Below, in pieces: positions 1 to 7,933 of a stretch of 64,000 nt of DNA. Position numbers and translations under genes: made by a program. The notes beneath the pieces were generated by a model. It searched no databases. It was not told the DNA's origin and was given only the letters and a program-made list of their open reading frames with translations. Every line of letters starts with the position of its first letter. Within the stretch, counting starts at the first letter, position 1. The DNA is from Saccharospirillum sp965652395 (GTDB lineage: Bacteria > Pseudomonadota > Gammaproteobacteria > Pseudomonadales > Natronospirillaceae). Where the stretch lies: positions 62,001-126,000 of the forward strand of contig CBFGUW010000007.1 of the NCBI GenBank assembly GCA_965652395.1, in the 5' to 3' direction.

Positions 1-643
1 TGTAAGCGATGCCGTGGGTGACCGGCATCATCGGGATTTCCGCGTTTTGGTAATCCTTGATGCGGTGTATCGCCAACGCCCAGAAATGCGGTGGCGTCCA
101 GGCGAATATGATCAGCACCAACAACAAAGGCAATGCCCCGATCTCCGCCGTGACACTGGTCCAACCCAGCAAGGGCGGCATGGCCCCGGCCAGACCGCCG
201 ATAACGATGTTCTGCGGCGTCGCACGTTTCAGAAAACCGGTGTATATCACCGCGTAGCCGACCATGGAGGCCAGGGTAAGCCAGGCGGTCAGGGTGTTTA
301 CCCAAAGATAAAGGACAACAAAACCAGTGACGGTGAGTGTGCCTGCAAACACCATCCCCTGACGCATGCTGACCCGCCCGGTAGCGACCGGACGGCGATG
401 GGTGCGGGCCATGCGCTGGTCGATCTTCCGGTCCAGCAGGTGGTTGAACGCCGCACCGGCCGCGGCCAATGCCGCAATACCGAGGGTTCCCAGAACCACA
501 CCGGCCACCGGGAAACCATCGGTGGGTGCCAACGCCATACCCACCCAGGCGGTGATCAGCATCAGCATCACCACCTTGGGTTTGGTCATTTCATAGAAAT
601 CGTGCCAGAGCCCCTGATGCCGGGTCGCAATGGTTTTAGACAT
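1..643 (-). CDS. ctaB: Protoheme IX farnesyltransferase (haem O synthase), 3' end beyond window
   Basis: Reading the minus strand from the ATG at 643 gives 214 residues with no stop before the window edge, so the C-terminus is missing. The protein is a polytopic UbiA-family prenyltransferase. The Asp-rich substrate motif NHLLDRKIDQRM lies near residues 67-78, followed by RTHRRPVATGR. The family adds a farnesyl group to haem B to make haem O, the precursor of haem A for aa3 oxidases. Its ATG sits inside the end of ctaA (8-base overlap), so the two are translationally coupled. It is the last visible gene of the cytochrome oxidase cluster. Identification is confident; only the length is unknown. 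Confidence 0.95.
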   Translation of the reverse strand, partial: MSKTIATRHQGLWHDFYEMTKPKVVMLMLITAWVGMALAPTDGFPVAGVVLGTLGIAALAAAGAAFNHLLDRKIDQRMARTHRRPVATGRVSMRQGMVFAGTLTVTGFVVLYLWVNTLTAWLTLASMVGYAVIYTGFLKRATPQNIVIGGLAGAMPPLLGWTSVTAEIGALPLLLVLIIFAWTPPHFWALAIHRIKDYQNAEIPMMPVTHGIAY

Positions 644-1652
644 GGTTCGCCTCCCGATAGAGCTCATAGTTAACCGTTGTGACCGTCGCCAACAACAGCG
701 CACCGACCAGATTGTGTGATACCGCCACCGCCAGCGGCAGACCGAACACCACGTTGCTGATACCCAGTGTGACCTGCACCACCAGGATCAGCAAGAGCAC
801 GGTTCCCAGCGTCGAAAACCGTTCCTGAAACAAGCGCACCGCCAGCCAGATACAGAGCACCGCTGTCACCAGGGCGCCGAGACGATGCATCATGTGAATC
901 GCGGTTCTCGATGGAATGTCCAGGTGCCCTCCAAGATAGTTGGGACCAATGGGATGAGCCAGGTCGAACCCCTGGGTGAAACTCATCTCCGGCCACAGCT
1001 GCGTCTGACAAAGCGGAAAATCGGGACAGGCCAGGGCGGCGTAATTGGACGTCGTCCAGCCGCCAAGGAATATCTGCACGATCACCATCACCAGCGCCGC
1101 TGCTGCAAGACCAGTCGGTAAGGTCCTTTGCTGTAACGAAAATAAGGAGGTGGACCGATACCCGCCCAGCCGCAGAGTCAGCAGCCAGAGCAAAGTGAAG
1201 GTCGTAAAGCCGCCCATCAGATGGGCGGTCACCACCTGAGGCCAGAGTTTGAGTGTTACCGTCCAGGCTCCGAATGCGCCTTGCACGATCACCAGAAACA
1301 GCAGAAACAAGGGCAGTTTAAGCGGTTGGTCGGGTCGTTTGCGGTGTCGAATGGCGGTAACGGCGATGCCGATGATCAGCAAACCCAGTCCCGAGGCCAG
1401 GTAACGATGCACCATTTCCGGCCAGGTTTTCTCGTGGTCTACCGGTATTTCCGGGTAAGCCGCATTGGCGGCACTGATTTCCTCGGAGGTCTGCGGTGCC
1501 CAGAGGTGGCCATAACAGGTCGGCCAGTCCGGACAGCCCAAGCCAGCGTCCACCAAGCGGGTGAAAGCCCCAAGGCCAACAACACCAATGGCGAAAAAAG
1601 TGGCGAATACCGCGAGACGAAAACCGGGCTTGGTTCCTTGCAAAGACAACAT
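636..1652 (-). CDS. ctaA: Haem A synthase, COX15/CtaA family
   Basis: 338 residues with about eight hydrophobic segments. It converts haem O to haem A in the inner membrane. Visible family features are CPDWPTCYGHL after the first helix and the paired membrane histidines (HRYLASGLG, AHLMGGF, HMMHRLGAL, SHNLVGALLL) expected to bind haem. A second Cys pair occurs in ACPDFPLCQ. It lies 10 bases after the Sco-like gene and overlaps ctaB by 8 bases, so haem O and haem A synthesis are co-transcribed with oxidase assembly genes. An AGAGGG stretch upstream of the ATG is a plausible ribosome binding site. Confidence 0.95.
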   Translation of the reverse strand: MLSLQGTKPGFRLAVFATFFAIGVVGLGAFTRLVDAGLGCPDWPTCYGHLWAPQTSEEISAANAAYPEIPVDHEKTWPEMVHRYLASGLGLLIIGIAVTAIRHRKRPDQPLKLPLFLLFLVIVQGAFGAWTVTLKLWPQVVTAHLMGGFTTFTLLWLLTLRLGGYRSTSLFSLQQRTLPTGLAAAALVMVIVQIFLGGWTTSNYAALACPDFPLCQTQLWPEMSFTQGFDLAHPIGPNYLGGHLDIPSRTAIHMMHRLGALVTAVLCIWLAVRLFQERFSTLGTVLLLILVVQVTLGISNVVFGLPLAVAVSHNLVGALLLATVTTVNYELYREANHV

Positions 1653-1662
1653 AAAAAGCCCT

Positions 1663-2280
1663 CTAACCGATGGTTGACAGCTTGAGCAGCTTCTTCATGT
1701 CTTCAAGCTGTTCTTTGTAGTCGTTGGCCGGGGTGAAGTAGAGCATCACGTTTCCGATCGGGTCGGCCACGAAGATGAAATGGCGCTGACCGAAATCAGC
1801 CGGGATGCGGCTGCGGAAAGTGTCGGAGAATGCGCCCGGTGCCTGTTGCACTACGGTCATTCCAGGGAATTCCCCGCTCAGGTTTTCCAAGTCGGGCGTG
1901 GCGGTCAGCAGAACCCGCCGCACCCTCGGCTCATGCTTGCCCAGCGCGACGTGAATTTGCCGTTGCCGTGCCACTTCTTCCAGGCACTGCGCCTGACACT
2001 GCGCCGAGGTTTGAATCCAAAGCCATTGCCGTTCGGGGTTAATGGTTTCCAGCTCCAGACCCAGGTCGCTCAGCTGCATGACGGGGTCGATCAATTCTCC
2101 ATTATTGACTCGCTCGGTCGGTACCAGCCAGCCGGAGAAATAAAGTGCCGTCGCGGACGCCATCACCAACAGGGGTGTCAGCAGGATGATCAACAATTGA
2201 GTGCGATTGTAAGGGGGCGACTGATTTCCAGCGCCGTTGCTGCCAGCATGCCCTTGAGTCATTCGGTTATCTCCCGACAT
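1663..2280 (-). CDS. Sco-like membrane protein with CxxxC motif, putative cytochrome oxidase assembly factor
   Basis: 205 residues: a cytoplasmic N-terminus, one membrane anchor at about 29-51, then a periplasmic domain. CQAQC at residues 95-99 matches the CxxxC spacing of Sco copper chaperones and thioredoxin-fold relatives. The downstream part (RRVLLTATPDL, IFVADPIGNVMLYF, then a C-terminal DYKEQLEDMKKLLKL) resembles the end of a thioredoxin-like fold. The later conserved Sco histidine is not obvious. It sits between SURF1 and ctaA, where Pseudomonas-type cox operons carry a poorly described gene of this size, and its start overlaps the SURF1 stop by one base. A role in CuA assembly or thiol reduction is inference. 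Confidence 0.65.
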   Translation of the reverse strand: MSGDNRMTQGHAGSNGAGNQSPPYNRTQLLIILLTPLLVMASATALYFSGWLVPTERVNNGELIDPVMQLSDLGLELETINPERQWLWIQTSAQCQAQCLEEVARQRQIHVALGKHEPRVRRVLLTATPDLENLSGEFPGMTVVQQAPGAFSDTFRSRIPADFGQRHFIFVADPIGNVMLYFTPANDYKEQLEDMKKLLKLSTIG

Positions 2281-2993
2281 TATTTGTTCTCATTGGAGTC
2301 CGGGTGAGTGGTTTTGTTTCGCTGCCATCCGGCATAGCCGTACATCATCACTAACGCCAGCGCCATTGCAAACCATTGAAAGGCATAACCCCGGTGCCGC
2401 TCCGCCGTCATCACGGTCGGTGTCCAGATCACCGGGCCAACTCCCGGTTGGGCCTCTTCCAACTGCAACAAGCCGCGTGGCGTTTCCCGTTGAATTTGTT
2501 GTGCCATGGTTTCCGGGTCGATTCGTTGGATAACCCGGGGCCATTCATCGCCTGAGGACAAATCGCTCAGGACAATGCTGTCGCTGGGTGGGCGCCACTC
2601 GCCCATCCAGCGGCGCTCCCCTTCGGGGAGGTTCAATTCCGGTAACCGCTGTCGGTCGCCGGTACCGGCGACCCATCCTAAGGAGACCAAATACCAGTGC
2701 GTCTCACTGACCAGCGGCGCCCAGACTTCGTAGCCAACCCGACCCTGATAGGTCCGGTTATCCAGCAGCCAGACCCGCTTCGGATTCAGCGCCCCGGTCA
2801 GTGCGTAGCGCTGGTAGGGCACGGGCTCAGTCTCTTTATTCAGGGGCAGAACCTGGGCCCTACCGGCTTCTATCTGTGTCATCAACTGGGCTTTTTGATC
2901 AGCTCTGTTAAGCTGCCACCAGCCCAAAGCCACGAACAGTGGCAAAAACACACCGACGAACCCGGTCAGTAACCAACCCGGTCGAAACATCAA
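2280..2993 (-). CDS. SURF1 family cytochrome oxidase assembly protein
   Basis: 237 residues with the SURF1 topology: a membrane helix near the N-terminus (LLTGFVGVFLPLFVALG, followed by WWQLNRADQK) and a second near the C-terminus (WFAMALALVMMYGYAGW), with a periplasmic domain between. Conserved blocks include PYQRYALTGAL, VWLLDNRTYQGRVGYEVWAPL and WYLVSLGWV. Family members help deliver or insert haem A into subunit I. The stop codon shares one base with the ATG of the downstream Sco-like gene. It starts 15 bases from the divergent DUF2909 gene, so a promoter region must overlap both starts. Confidence 0.93.
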   Translation of the reverse strand: MMFRPGWLLTGFVGVFLPLFVALGWWQLNRADQKAQLMTQIEAGRAQVLPLNKETEPVPYQRYALTGALNPKRVWLLDNRTYQGRVGYEVWAPLVSETHWYLVSLGWVAGTGDRQRLPELNLPEGERRWMGEWRPPSDSIVLSDLSSGDEWPRVIQRIDPETMAQQIQRETPRGLLQLEEAQPGVGPVIWTPTVMTAERHRGYAFQWFAMALALVMMYGYAGWQRNKTTHPDSNENK

Positions 2994-3008
2994 AGGGGAA
3001 CCTGCACG

Positions 3009-3227
3009 ATGCTACTGAAAGCCATCTTGATTATCCTGATCATCGCCATGCTGCTGTCATTGAGCGGCGGTCTGGTCGCGTTGTTCAAGGATGAACCGGA
3101 ATCCAAGCGGTTGATGAAATTGCTGACTATCCGGGTCACGCTGGCCTTGTTGATCATCGTGGTTTTGATCATCGGCTTTGTAACCGGCGAACTGTCGCAA
3201 AGCGCTCCCTGGAGCGGGCTCTATTGA
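3009..3227 (+). CDS. Small twin-transmembrane protein, DUF2909 type
   Basis: 72 residues with two hydrophobic segments (about 5-25 and 44-62) separated by a charged loop, KDEPESKRLMKLLTIR. Small proteins of this pattern are regularly found divergent to SURF1 in gammaproteobacterial cytochrome oxidase loci and are classed as DUF2909. The function is unknown. The position suggests a link to oxidase assembly or membrane insertion, which is inference. A strong terminator follows immediately. Confidence 0.75.
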   Translation: MLLKAILIILIIAMLLSLSGGLVALFKDEPESKRLMKLLTIRVTLALLIIVVLIIGFVTGELSQSAPWSGLY

Positions 3228-3242
3228 AGCGTGATGGTTACC

Positions 3243-3270
3243 AAGGGGGAGCTTCGGGCTCCCCCTTTTT
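3243..3270 (+). terminator. Rho-independent terminator after the DUF2909 gene
   Basis: A perfect 10-base stem (AAGGGGGAGC / GCTCCCCCTT) encloses a TTCGG loop and runs into Ts. It separates the plus-strand small gene from the end of coxC on the minus strand. Confidence 0.9.
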
Positions 3271-3279
3271 GATCTCTTG

Positions 3280-4176
3280 TTAAATCCAGTAGACCAATAC
3301 GAACAGGCAGAGCCAGACCACATCCACAAAGTGCCAATACCAGGCCGACGCTTCAAAACCGAAATGGTCGTCGGGTTTGAAATGCCCGCGCAGTGAGCGG
3401 ATGAACTGAACGATCAACATAAAGGTACCGATCGTCACATGGGCACCATGAAAACCGGTCAGCATGAAGAAGGTCGAGCCGTAAATACCGCTTTCCAGCG
3501 TCAGTCCCAGATGGGTATAGGCTTCATGATATTCTTCCGCCTGGAAGAACAGGAACAGCAGGCCGAGTAAAATGGTGATGCCCAGCCAGATGTTTAGCTG
3601 CGTTCTGTGTTGCGCGCGTAACGCGTGGTGAGCAATGGTCAGGGTCACACTGGAGGCCACCAGAATAATGGTGTTGATCAGCGGTAGACCAAAGGCATGA
3701 ATCACTTCGGTTGGCGCTTTGAACAAAGTGTTGTCCGGGTTGTTCAACAGCGGCCAGCTGAATTCGAAGCCGGGGTAAAGGTAGTTTGTAACCCCTTTTG
3801 AGCCTTCACCACCTAACCAGGGGCCCACCAGATTACGCACATAAAAGAGTGCGCCGAAGAAAGCCGCGAAGAACATCACTTCGGAAAAAATAAACCAGCC
3901 CATGCCCCAGACATAAGACTGCTTCAATTGCGGGCTGTTAAGACCGGCGTGGTTTTCCCGAATCACCTGGCTGAACCAGTTGTATAAGACAACGGCCAAC
4001 ACACCAAAACCGGCGATAAAGAACCAGTGGGCGTTGGATGATTCAGCACCGGCCGACATGTCGTTCATCATGCTGCCGGCGCCAAAAACGGTAAGGAACA
4101 TGGCGAAGGCCATCCATACCGGTAACCGGCTTTGCGCCGGTACATAATAATGTTCATGGTTTGCACTGCTGGACAT
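3280..4176 (-). CDS. coxC: Cytochrome c oxidase subunit III
   Basis: 298 residues from the ATG at 4176 (MSSSANHEHYYVPAQS), chosen because GGAG lies 7 bases upstream; the frame stays open to 4224 but that extension has no good ribosome site. Seven membrane helices, with conserved WGMGWFIFSEVMFFAAFFGALFY and FHGAHVTIGTFMLIVQF, and a C-terminus ending HFVDVVWLCLFVLVYWI, all typical of subunit III. It stabilises the aa3 oxidase core and its proton uptake. It follows ctaG in the operon. Confidence 0.97.
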   Translation of the reverse strand: MSSSANHEHYYVPAQSRLPVWMAFAMFLTVFGAGSMMNDMSAGAESSNAHWFFIAGFGVLAVVLYNWFSQVIRENHAGLNSPQLKQSYVWGMGWFIFSEVMFFAAFFGALFYVRNLVGPWLGGEGSKGVTNYLYPGFEFSWPLLNNPDNTLFKAPTEVIHAFGLPLINTIILVASSVTLTIAHHALRAQHRTQLNIWLGITILLGLLFLFFQAEEYHEAYTHLGLTLESGIYGSTFFMLTGFHGAHVTIGTFMLIVQFIRSLRGHFKPDDHFGFEASAWYWHFVDVVWLCLFVLVYWI

Positions 4177-4203
4177 AGCACTCTCCATTTGTTCTTTTTG
4201 TTT

Positions 4204-4219
4204 CCCGCCCAAGGGCGGG
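4204..4219. promoter_or_regulatory. GC-rich hairpin between ctaG and coxC
   Basis: CCCGCCC-AA-GGGCGGG is a perfect 7-base stem in the ctaG-coxC gap. On the minus strand it is followed by GAAACAAAAAG, not a T run, so it is not a simple terminator. It could slow exonucleases or adjust coxC level relative to ctaG. Confidence 0.5.
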
Positions 4220-4250
4220 CTCACAATGGCAATTTGGCTCTGCCAACCGC

Positions 4251-4841
4251 TCAGTGGGTACTGGCGGAGGCCACCTCCTGTTTTTCGGTTACATCGTAAA
4301 GCGTGTAGCTGAGGCTGATCGTTTTCACCCAGTCCGGCAGATCGGGGTCGATCTGAAACACCAGTCCCATTTCCACATCTTCACCGGCGGCCAACGGCTG
4401 CTGGTTAAAACAGAAACACTCTGTTTTGTGAAAATAGGGTGTGGACTCGAATGGCGCCAAGCTTGGTATCGCCTGTGCCGTCATCGCCCGACGGGTGGTA
4501 TTGCGCGCGTAGAAACTCACCTGCACCAGTTCGCCCGGTTTAGCCGTCACCTGCTTGACCATGGGTTTGAATTCCCAGGGCATATCGGCGTTGTTGCTGG
4601 CCAGGAACTGAACCTTGATCGGCCGATCCTCGGCGATCACGAATTCCTGGACGGCACTGGCTTCGGTGGTGCGACCGGTAATACCGGTCCATTCGCAGAT
4701 GAGGTTATACATCGGCACCAGCCCGACAAACACAAAGGCCAACATCCCCACCACGGCTAGCACGGACTTGATCACAACTCCGTTGTGGCTGCGGCGGATC
4801 GGTTGTTCGGTCTGCGATGTTTCAGTCTGGTGCTCGCTCAT
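4251..4841 (-). CDS. ctaG: Cytochrome c oxidase assembly protein CtaG/Cox11
   Basis: 196 residues: a single membrane anchor at about 24-46 followed by a periplasmic immunoglobulin-like domain. The copper-binding CFCF lies at residues 142-145 in ECFCFNQQ, the family signature. PMYNLICEWTGITGR after the anchor is also characteristic. Cox11 proteins deliver copper to CuB of subunit I. It lies 3 bases downstream of coxA and upstream of coxC, the standard order. Confidence 0.97.
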   Translation of the reverse strand: MSEHQTETSQTEQPIRRSHNGVVIKSVLAVVGMLAFVFVGLVPMYNLICEWTGITGRTTEASAVQEFVIAEDRPIKVQFLASNNADMPWEFKPMVKQVTAKPGELVQVSFYARNTTRRAMTAQAIPSLAPFESTPYFHKTECFCFNQQPLAAGEDVEMGLVFQIDPDLPDWVKTISLSYTLYDVTEKQEVASASTH

Positions 4842-4844
4842 CGA

Positions 4845-6455
4845 TCAGGGCTCGCGACGGTCAGGTTGCAACGGCGTACCGATATCCGGTGGCGTCTCGA
4901 ACGTATGGTAGGGCGCCGGAGACGGCACGGTCCATTCCAGACCATCGGCACCATCCCAGGGCTTAGCCTTGGCCGGTTTACCGGCAACGATGGTGTGAAC
5001 CACGATGTAAAGGAACAGCAGCTGGCTGGCGCCGAACAGGAAGCCGCCCATGCTCGAGATCATGTTGAAGTCGGCGAACTGCAGGGCGTAATCCGGAATA
5101 CGGCGTGGCATACCGGCCAGGCCCAGGAAGTGCTGCGGGAAGAACAGAACGTTAACACCCACGAAGCTCAGCCAGAAATGCACCTTGCCCAGCGTCTCGT
5201 TGTACATCTTTCCGCTCCACTTCGGCAGCCAGTAATACACCGCCGCCATGATGGAGAAGACCGCACCCGGTACCAGTACGTAATGGAAATGCGCCACCAC
5301 GAAGTAGGTGTCATGGTACTGGAAGTCGGACGGTGCCACCGCCAGCATCAGACCCGAGAAGCCGCCAATGGTGAACAGCACCACAAAGCAGATCGCGAAC
5401 AGCATCGGTGTTTCAAAGGTCATGGAACCACGGAACATGGTCGTAACCCAGTTGAACACCTTCACACCGGTCGGAACCGCGATCAGCATGGTCGCCCACA
5501 TGAAGAAGGCCTCGCCCAGGAAGGGGATACCCACTGTGAACATGTGGTGCGCCCAAACGATAAAGCTCAGGAAGGCAATTGACGCCGTGGCGTAAACCAT
5601 GGAGCTGTAGCCGAACAATTGCTTGCGGGCGAAGGCCGGGATAATGGCTGAAACGATGCCAAAAGCTGGCAGAATCATGATGTACACCTCGGGGTGCCCG
5701 AAGAACCAGAACACGTGCTGGAACAGAACGGGCGAGCCGCCACCGGCCGCATTAAAGAAGGCGGTGCCGAAATGGATGTCCATCAGCATCATGGTGACTA
5801 CACCGGCCAGAACCGGCATCACCGCGATCAACAGATAGGCGGTGATCAGCCAGGTCCACACGAACAGCGGCATGCGCATCAGCGTCATGCCGGGTGCGCG
5901 CATGTTCAGGATGGTGGCGACGATGTTGATGGCCCCCATGATCGAGCTGGCACCCATGATGTGCACGGAGAAAATAAAGAAGGTCACGCTCGGCGGCGCA
6001 TAGGTGGTCGACAGCGGGGCGTAGAAAGTCCAACCGAAGTTGGGTGCGCCGCCTTCCATGAACAGAGTGCTGGCCAGCATCGCGAAGGCGAACGGCAGAA
6101 TCCAGAAACTCAGATTGTTCATCCGGGGCAGCGCCATATCCGGCGCGCCGACCATCATCGGAATCATCCAGTTGGCAAGGCCGACGAACGCTGGCATCAC
6201 CGCACCGAACACCATGATCAGACCATGCATGGTGGTCATCTGGTTGAAGAATTCCGGTTGCACCAGTTGCAGGCCCGGCTGGAACAGCTCGGCGCGAATC
6301 ACCATCGCGAAACTGCCGCCCAGCAGGAACATGGCAAAGCTGAACCACAGATACATCGTACCGATGTCTTTGTGGTTCGTGGTGTAGAGCCAGCGGGTTA
6401 TGCCCTTGGCCGGCCCGTGGTGTGCGTGATCATGGTCGTGAGTAGCAGTCGTCAT
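4845..6455 (-). CDS. coxA: Cytochrome c oxidase subunit I (aa3 type)
   Basis: 536 residues with the 12-helix haem-copper oxidase fold. Ligand motifs are present: TMHGLIMVFG (low-spin haem), WFFGHPEVYIMILP (CuB His-Tyr pair), WAHHMFTVG (CuB histidines) and VVAHFHYVLVPG (haem ligands). It catalyses oxygen reduction coupled to proton pumping in the inner membrane. GGAGGAAGTGAC immediately before the ATG is a strong ribosome site. The gene is 12 bases downstream of coxB. Confidence 0.98.
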   Translation of the reverse strand: MTTATHDHDHAHHGPAKGITRWLYTTNHKDIGTMYLWFSFAMFLLGGSFAMVIRAELFQPGLQLVQPEFFNQMTTMHGLIMVFGAVMPAFVGLANWMIPMMVGAPDMALPRMNNLSFWILPFAFAMLASTLFMEGGAPNFGWTFYAPLSTTYAPPSVTFFIFSVHIMGASSIMGAINIVATILNMRAPGMTLMRMPLFVWTWLITAYLLIAVMPVLAGVVTMMLMDIHFGTAFFNAAGGGSPVLFQHVFWFFGHPEVYIMILPAFGIVSAIIPAFARKQLFGYSSMVYATASIAFLSFIVWAHHMFTVGIPFLGEAFFMWATMLIAVPTGVKVFNWVTTMFRGSMTFETPMLFAICFVVLFTIGGFSGLMLAVAPSDFQYHDTYFVVAHFHYVLVPGAVFSIMAAVYYWLPKWSGKMYNETLGKVHFWLSFVGVNVLFFPQHFLGLAGMPRRIPDYALQFADFNMISSMGGFLFGASQLLFLYIVVHTIVAGKPAKAKPWDGADGLEWTVPSPAPYHTFETPPDIGTPLQPDRREP

Positions 6456-6467
6456 GTCACTTCCTCC

Positions 6468-7601
6468 TTATTGGCCGGCTTTGAAGTTAAGGATATCGAC
6501 CGGCGTGACCATATCGCCGACATCGTTACCCCAGGCATTACGCTCGAACGTGATGATGGCCGCCAGGTCGACTTCGCTCAGCTGCGGGCCGAAAGCCTGC
6601 ATGGCGGTGCCGGTCTTGCCGTTCACGACGATCTCGATGTGGTCCGAAACCGGGCCTGTGGCAATGGCACTGCCGCGCAAGGCCGGGAATGGGCCGCTGC
6701 CTTCACCGTTCGCACCGTGACAGCCAGCACAGGTGGTCTGATAAGCCTGACGACCACGCTCCATCAGCTCTTCCATGGTCCAGTCTTTCTCGGTTAGCTC
6801 AGCCAGTTTGCGCGCTTCTTCCTGCTTGCCGGCCAGCCAGGTATCGAATTCATCCTGGGATACGGCTTCGACAACGACAGGCATGAAACCATGGTCCTTG
6901 CCGCACAGCTCGGTGCACTGGCCACGGTAGGTGCCGGGTTCATTGATGATGGTCCAGGCTTCGTTGGCGATACCGGGAATGGCGTCTTTCTTAACCGCCA
7001 GTTGGGGCACCCACCAGGAGTGGATAACGTCGGCTGCAGTAATCACGAAGCGTACTTTTTTGTCAGTCGGCAGGACCAGGGGCTCGTCGACTTCCAGCAG
7101 GTAGTTTTCGTTTTTGTCGAGACGGTTGTTGATTTCGTCACGTGAGGTCGCAAGGTTGGAGAAAAAGCTGACTTCGGCGTTCGGATCGTCATTCAGGTAA
7201 CGATAACGCCACTTCCATTGATAACCCGTGATCTCGACGGTCAATTCCGAGTCGTCCACGTTGTACATGTCCGCCAGGGTATAGGTGGCTTTGACACCGA
7301 TGGCAAAAATAACCGCCGCCGGAATCAAGGTCCACGCCAGCTCAACCTTCGTACTTTCATGGAAGTTGGCCGATACGGCACCCTTGGATTTACGATGCTT
7401 GAACATCGCGTAGAACATCACCCCGAATACGATGATGCCGATGACTACACACACCCAAAAAGTCAGCATGTGGAGCCCATACACTTTATTGCTGATGTCG
7501 GTCACGCCCTTCGGCATGTTCAACGTCCAGTCGGCCTGAGCCCAGGACCCGAGCAGCATCGCCATAAGGGCAAAAAGCCCTCTAAGCAGCCTTGTCTGCA
7601 T
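6468..7601 (-). CDS. coxB: Cytochrome c oxidase subunit II with fused cytochrome c domain
   Basis: 377 residues: signal peptide (to about QA at 23), two membrane helices, a cupredoxin domain, then a C-terminal cytochrome c domain. CuA ligands are visible in VIHSWWVP and in CTELCGKDHGFMPV. The haem-binding CAGCH is in TTCAGCHGANGEGSGP, with a later LSEVDLAAIITFERNAWG typical of class I cytochromes. Such caa3-like subunit II proteins occur in Pseudomonas aa3 oxidases. It is the first gene of the operon, so its expression sets that of coxA, ctaG and coxC. Confidence 0.97.
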   Translation of the reverse strand: MQTRLLRGLFALMAMLLGSWAQADWTLNMPKGVTDISNKVYGLHMLTFWVCVVIGIIVFGVMFYAMFKHRKSKGAVSANFHESTKVELAWTLIPAAVIFAIGVKATYTLADMYNVDDSELTVEITGYQWKWRYRYLNDDPNAEVSFFSNLATSRDEINNRLDKNENYLLEVDEPLVLPTDKKVRFVITAADVIHSWWVPQLAVKKDAIPGIANEAWTIINEPGTYRGQCTELCGKDHGFMPVVVEAVSQDEFDTWLAGKQEEARKLAELTEKDWTMEELMERGRQAYQTTCAGCHGANGEGSGPFPALRGSAIATGPVSDHIEIVVNGKTGTAMQAFGPQLSEVDLAAIITFERNAWGNDVGDMVTPVDILNFKAGQ

Positions 7602-7933
7602 CCTTCACCTCTGCGTTGTTATTGTAGTGGGAATACCAGGGCAGGGCTGAGCACCCTGATCCGTCTCTGGCACTGCACAGCACGACACCTCCCCTGGCAT
7701 GATCGTTGGATCCGCCATGGAAGGTGGTTGCCGATTCCAGAAGCCCCGGTTAGCCCGATTCAGAAACGGTCGAAGTTAGTATAAACACGGATATTTTTAA
7801 AACCCAAGCGTCTGTTACCGGGTGACTCAGTTCTGAGTGGTAACGCACGTTATTTTTATTTGTAAAAACAACACGTTAGCGCAATTATGGCAGCTCGGTC
7901 TTTTTTCCGCTTCGGGCCAGGGGGCCCGTTTCT
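7602..7933. other. 332-base intergenic region between coxB and the MATE gene
   Basis: Holds the divergent promoters of the cox operon and the MATE exporter. Besides the promoter listed separately, a dyad at about 7813-7843 pairs GTTACC...ACTCAG with CTGAGT...GGTAAC around a short loop, followed by an AT-rich stretch. No open reading frame looks real here. Confidence 0.5.
7778..7807 (-). promoter_or_regulatory. Possible sigma70 promoter of the cox operon
   Basis: On the minus strand TTGGGT (7807-7802) and TATACT (7783-7778) are separated by 18 bases. A leader of roughly 170 bases to the coxB start would follow. Assigned by eye only. Confidence 0.35.
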
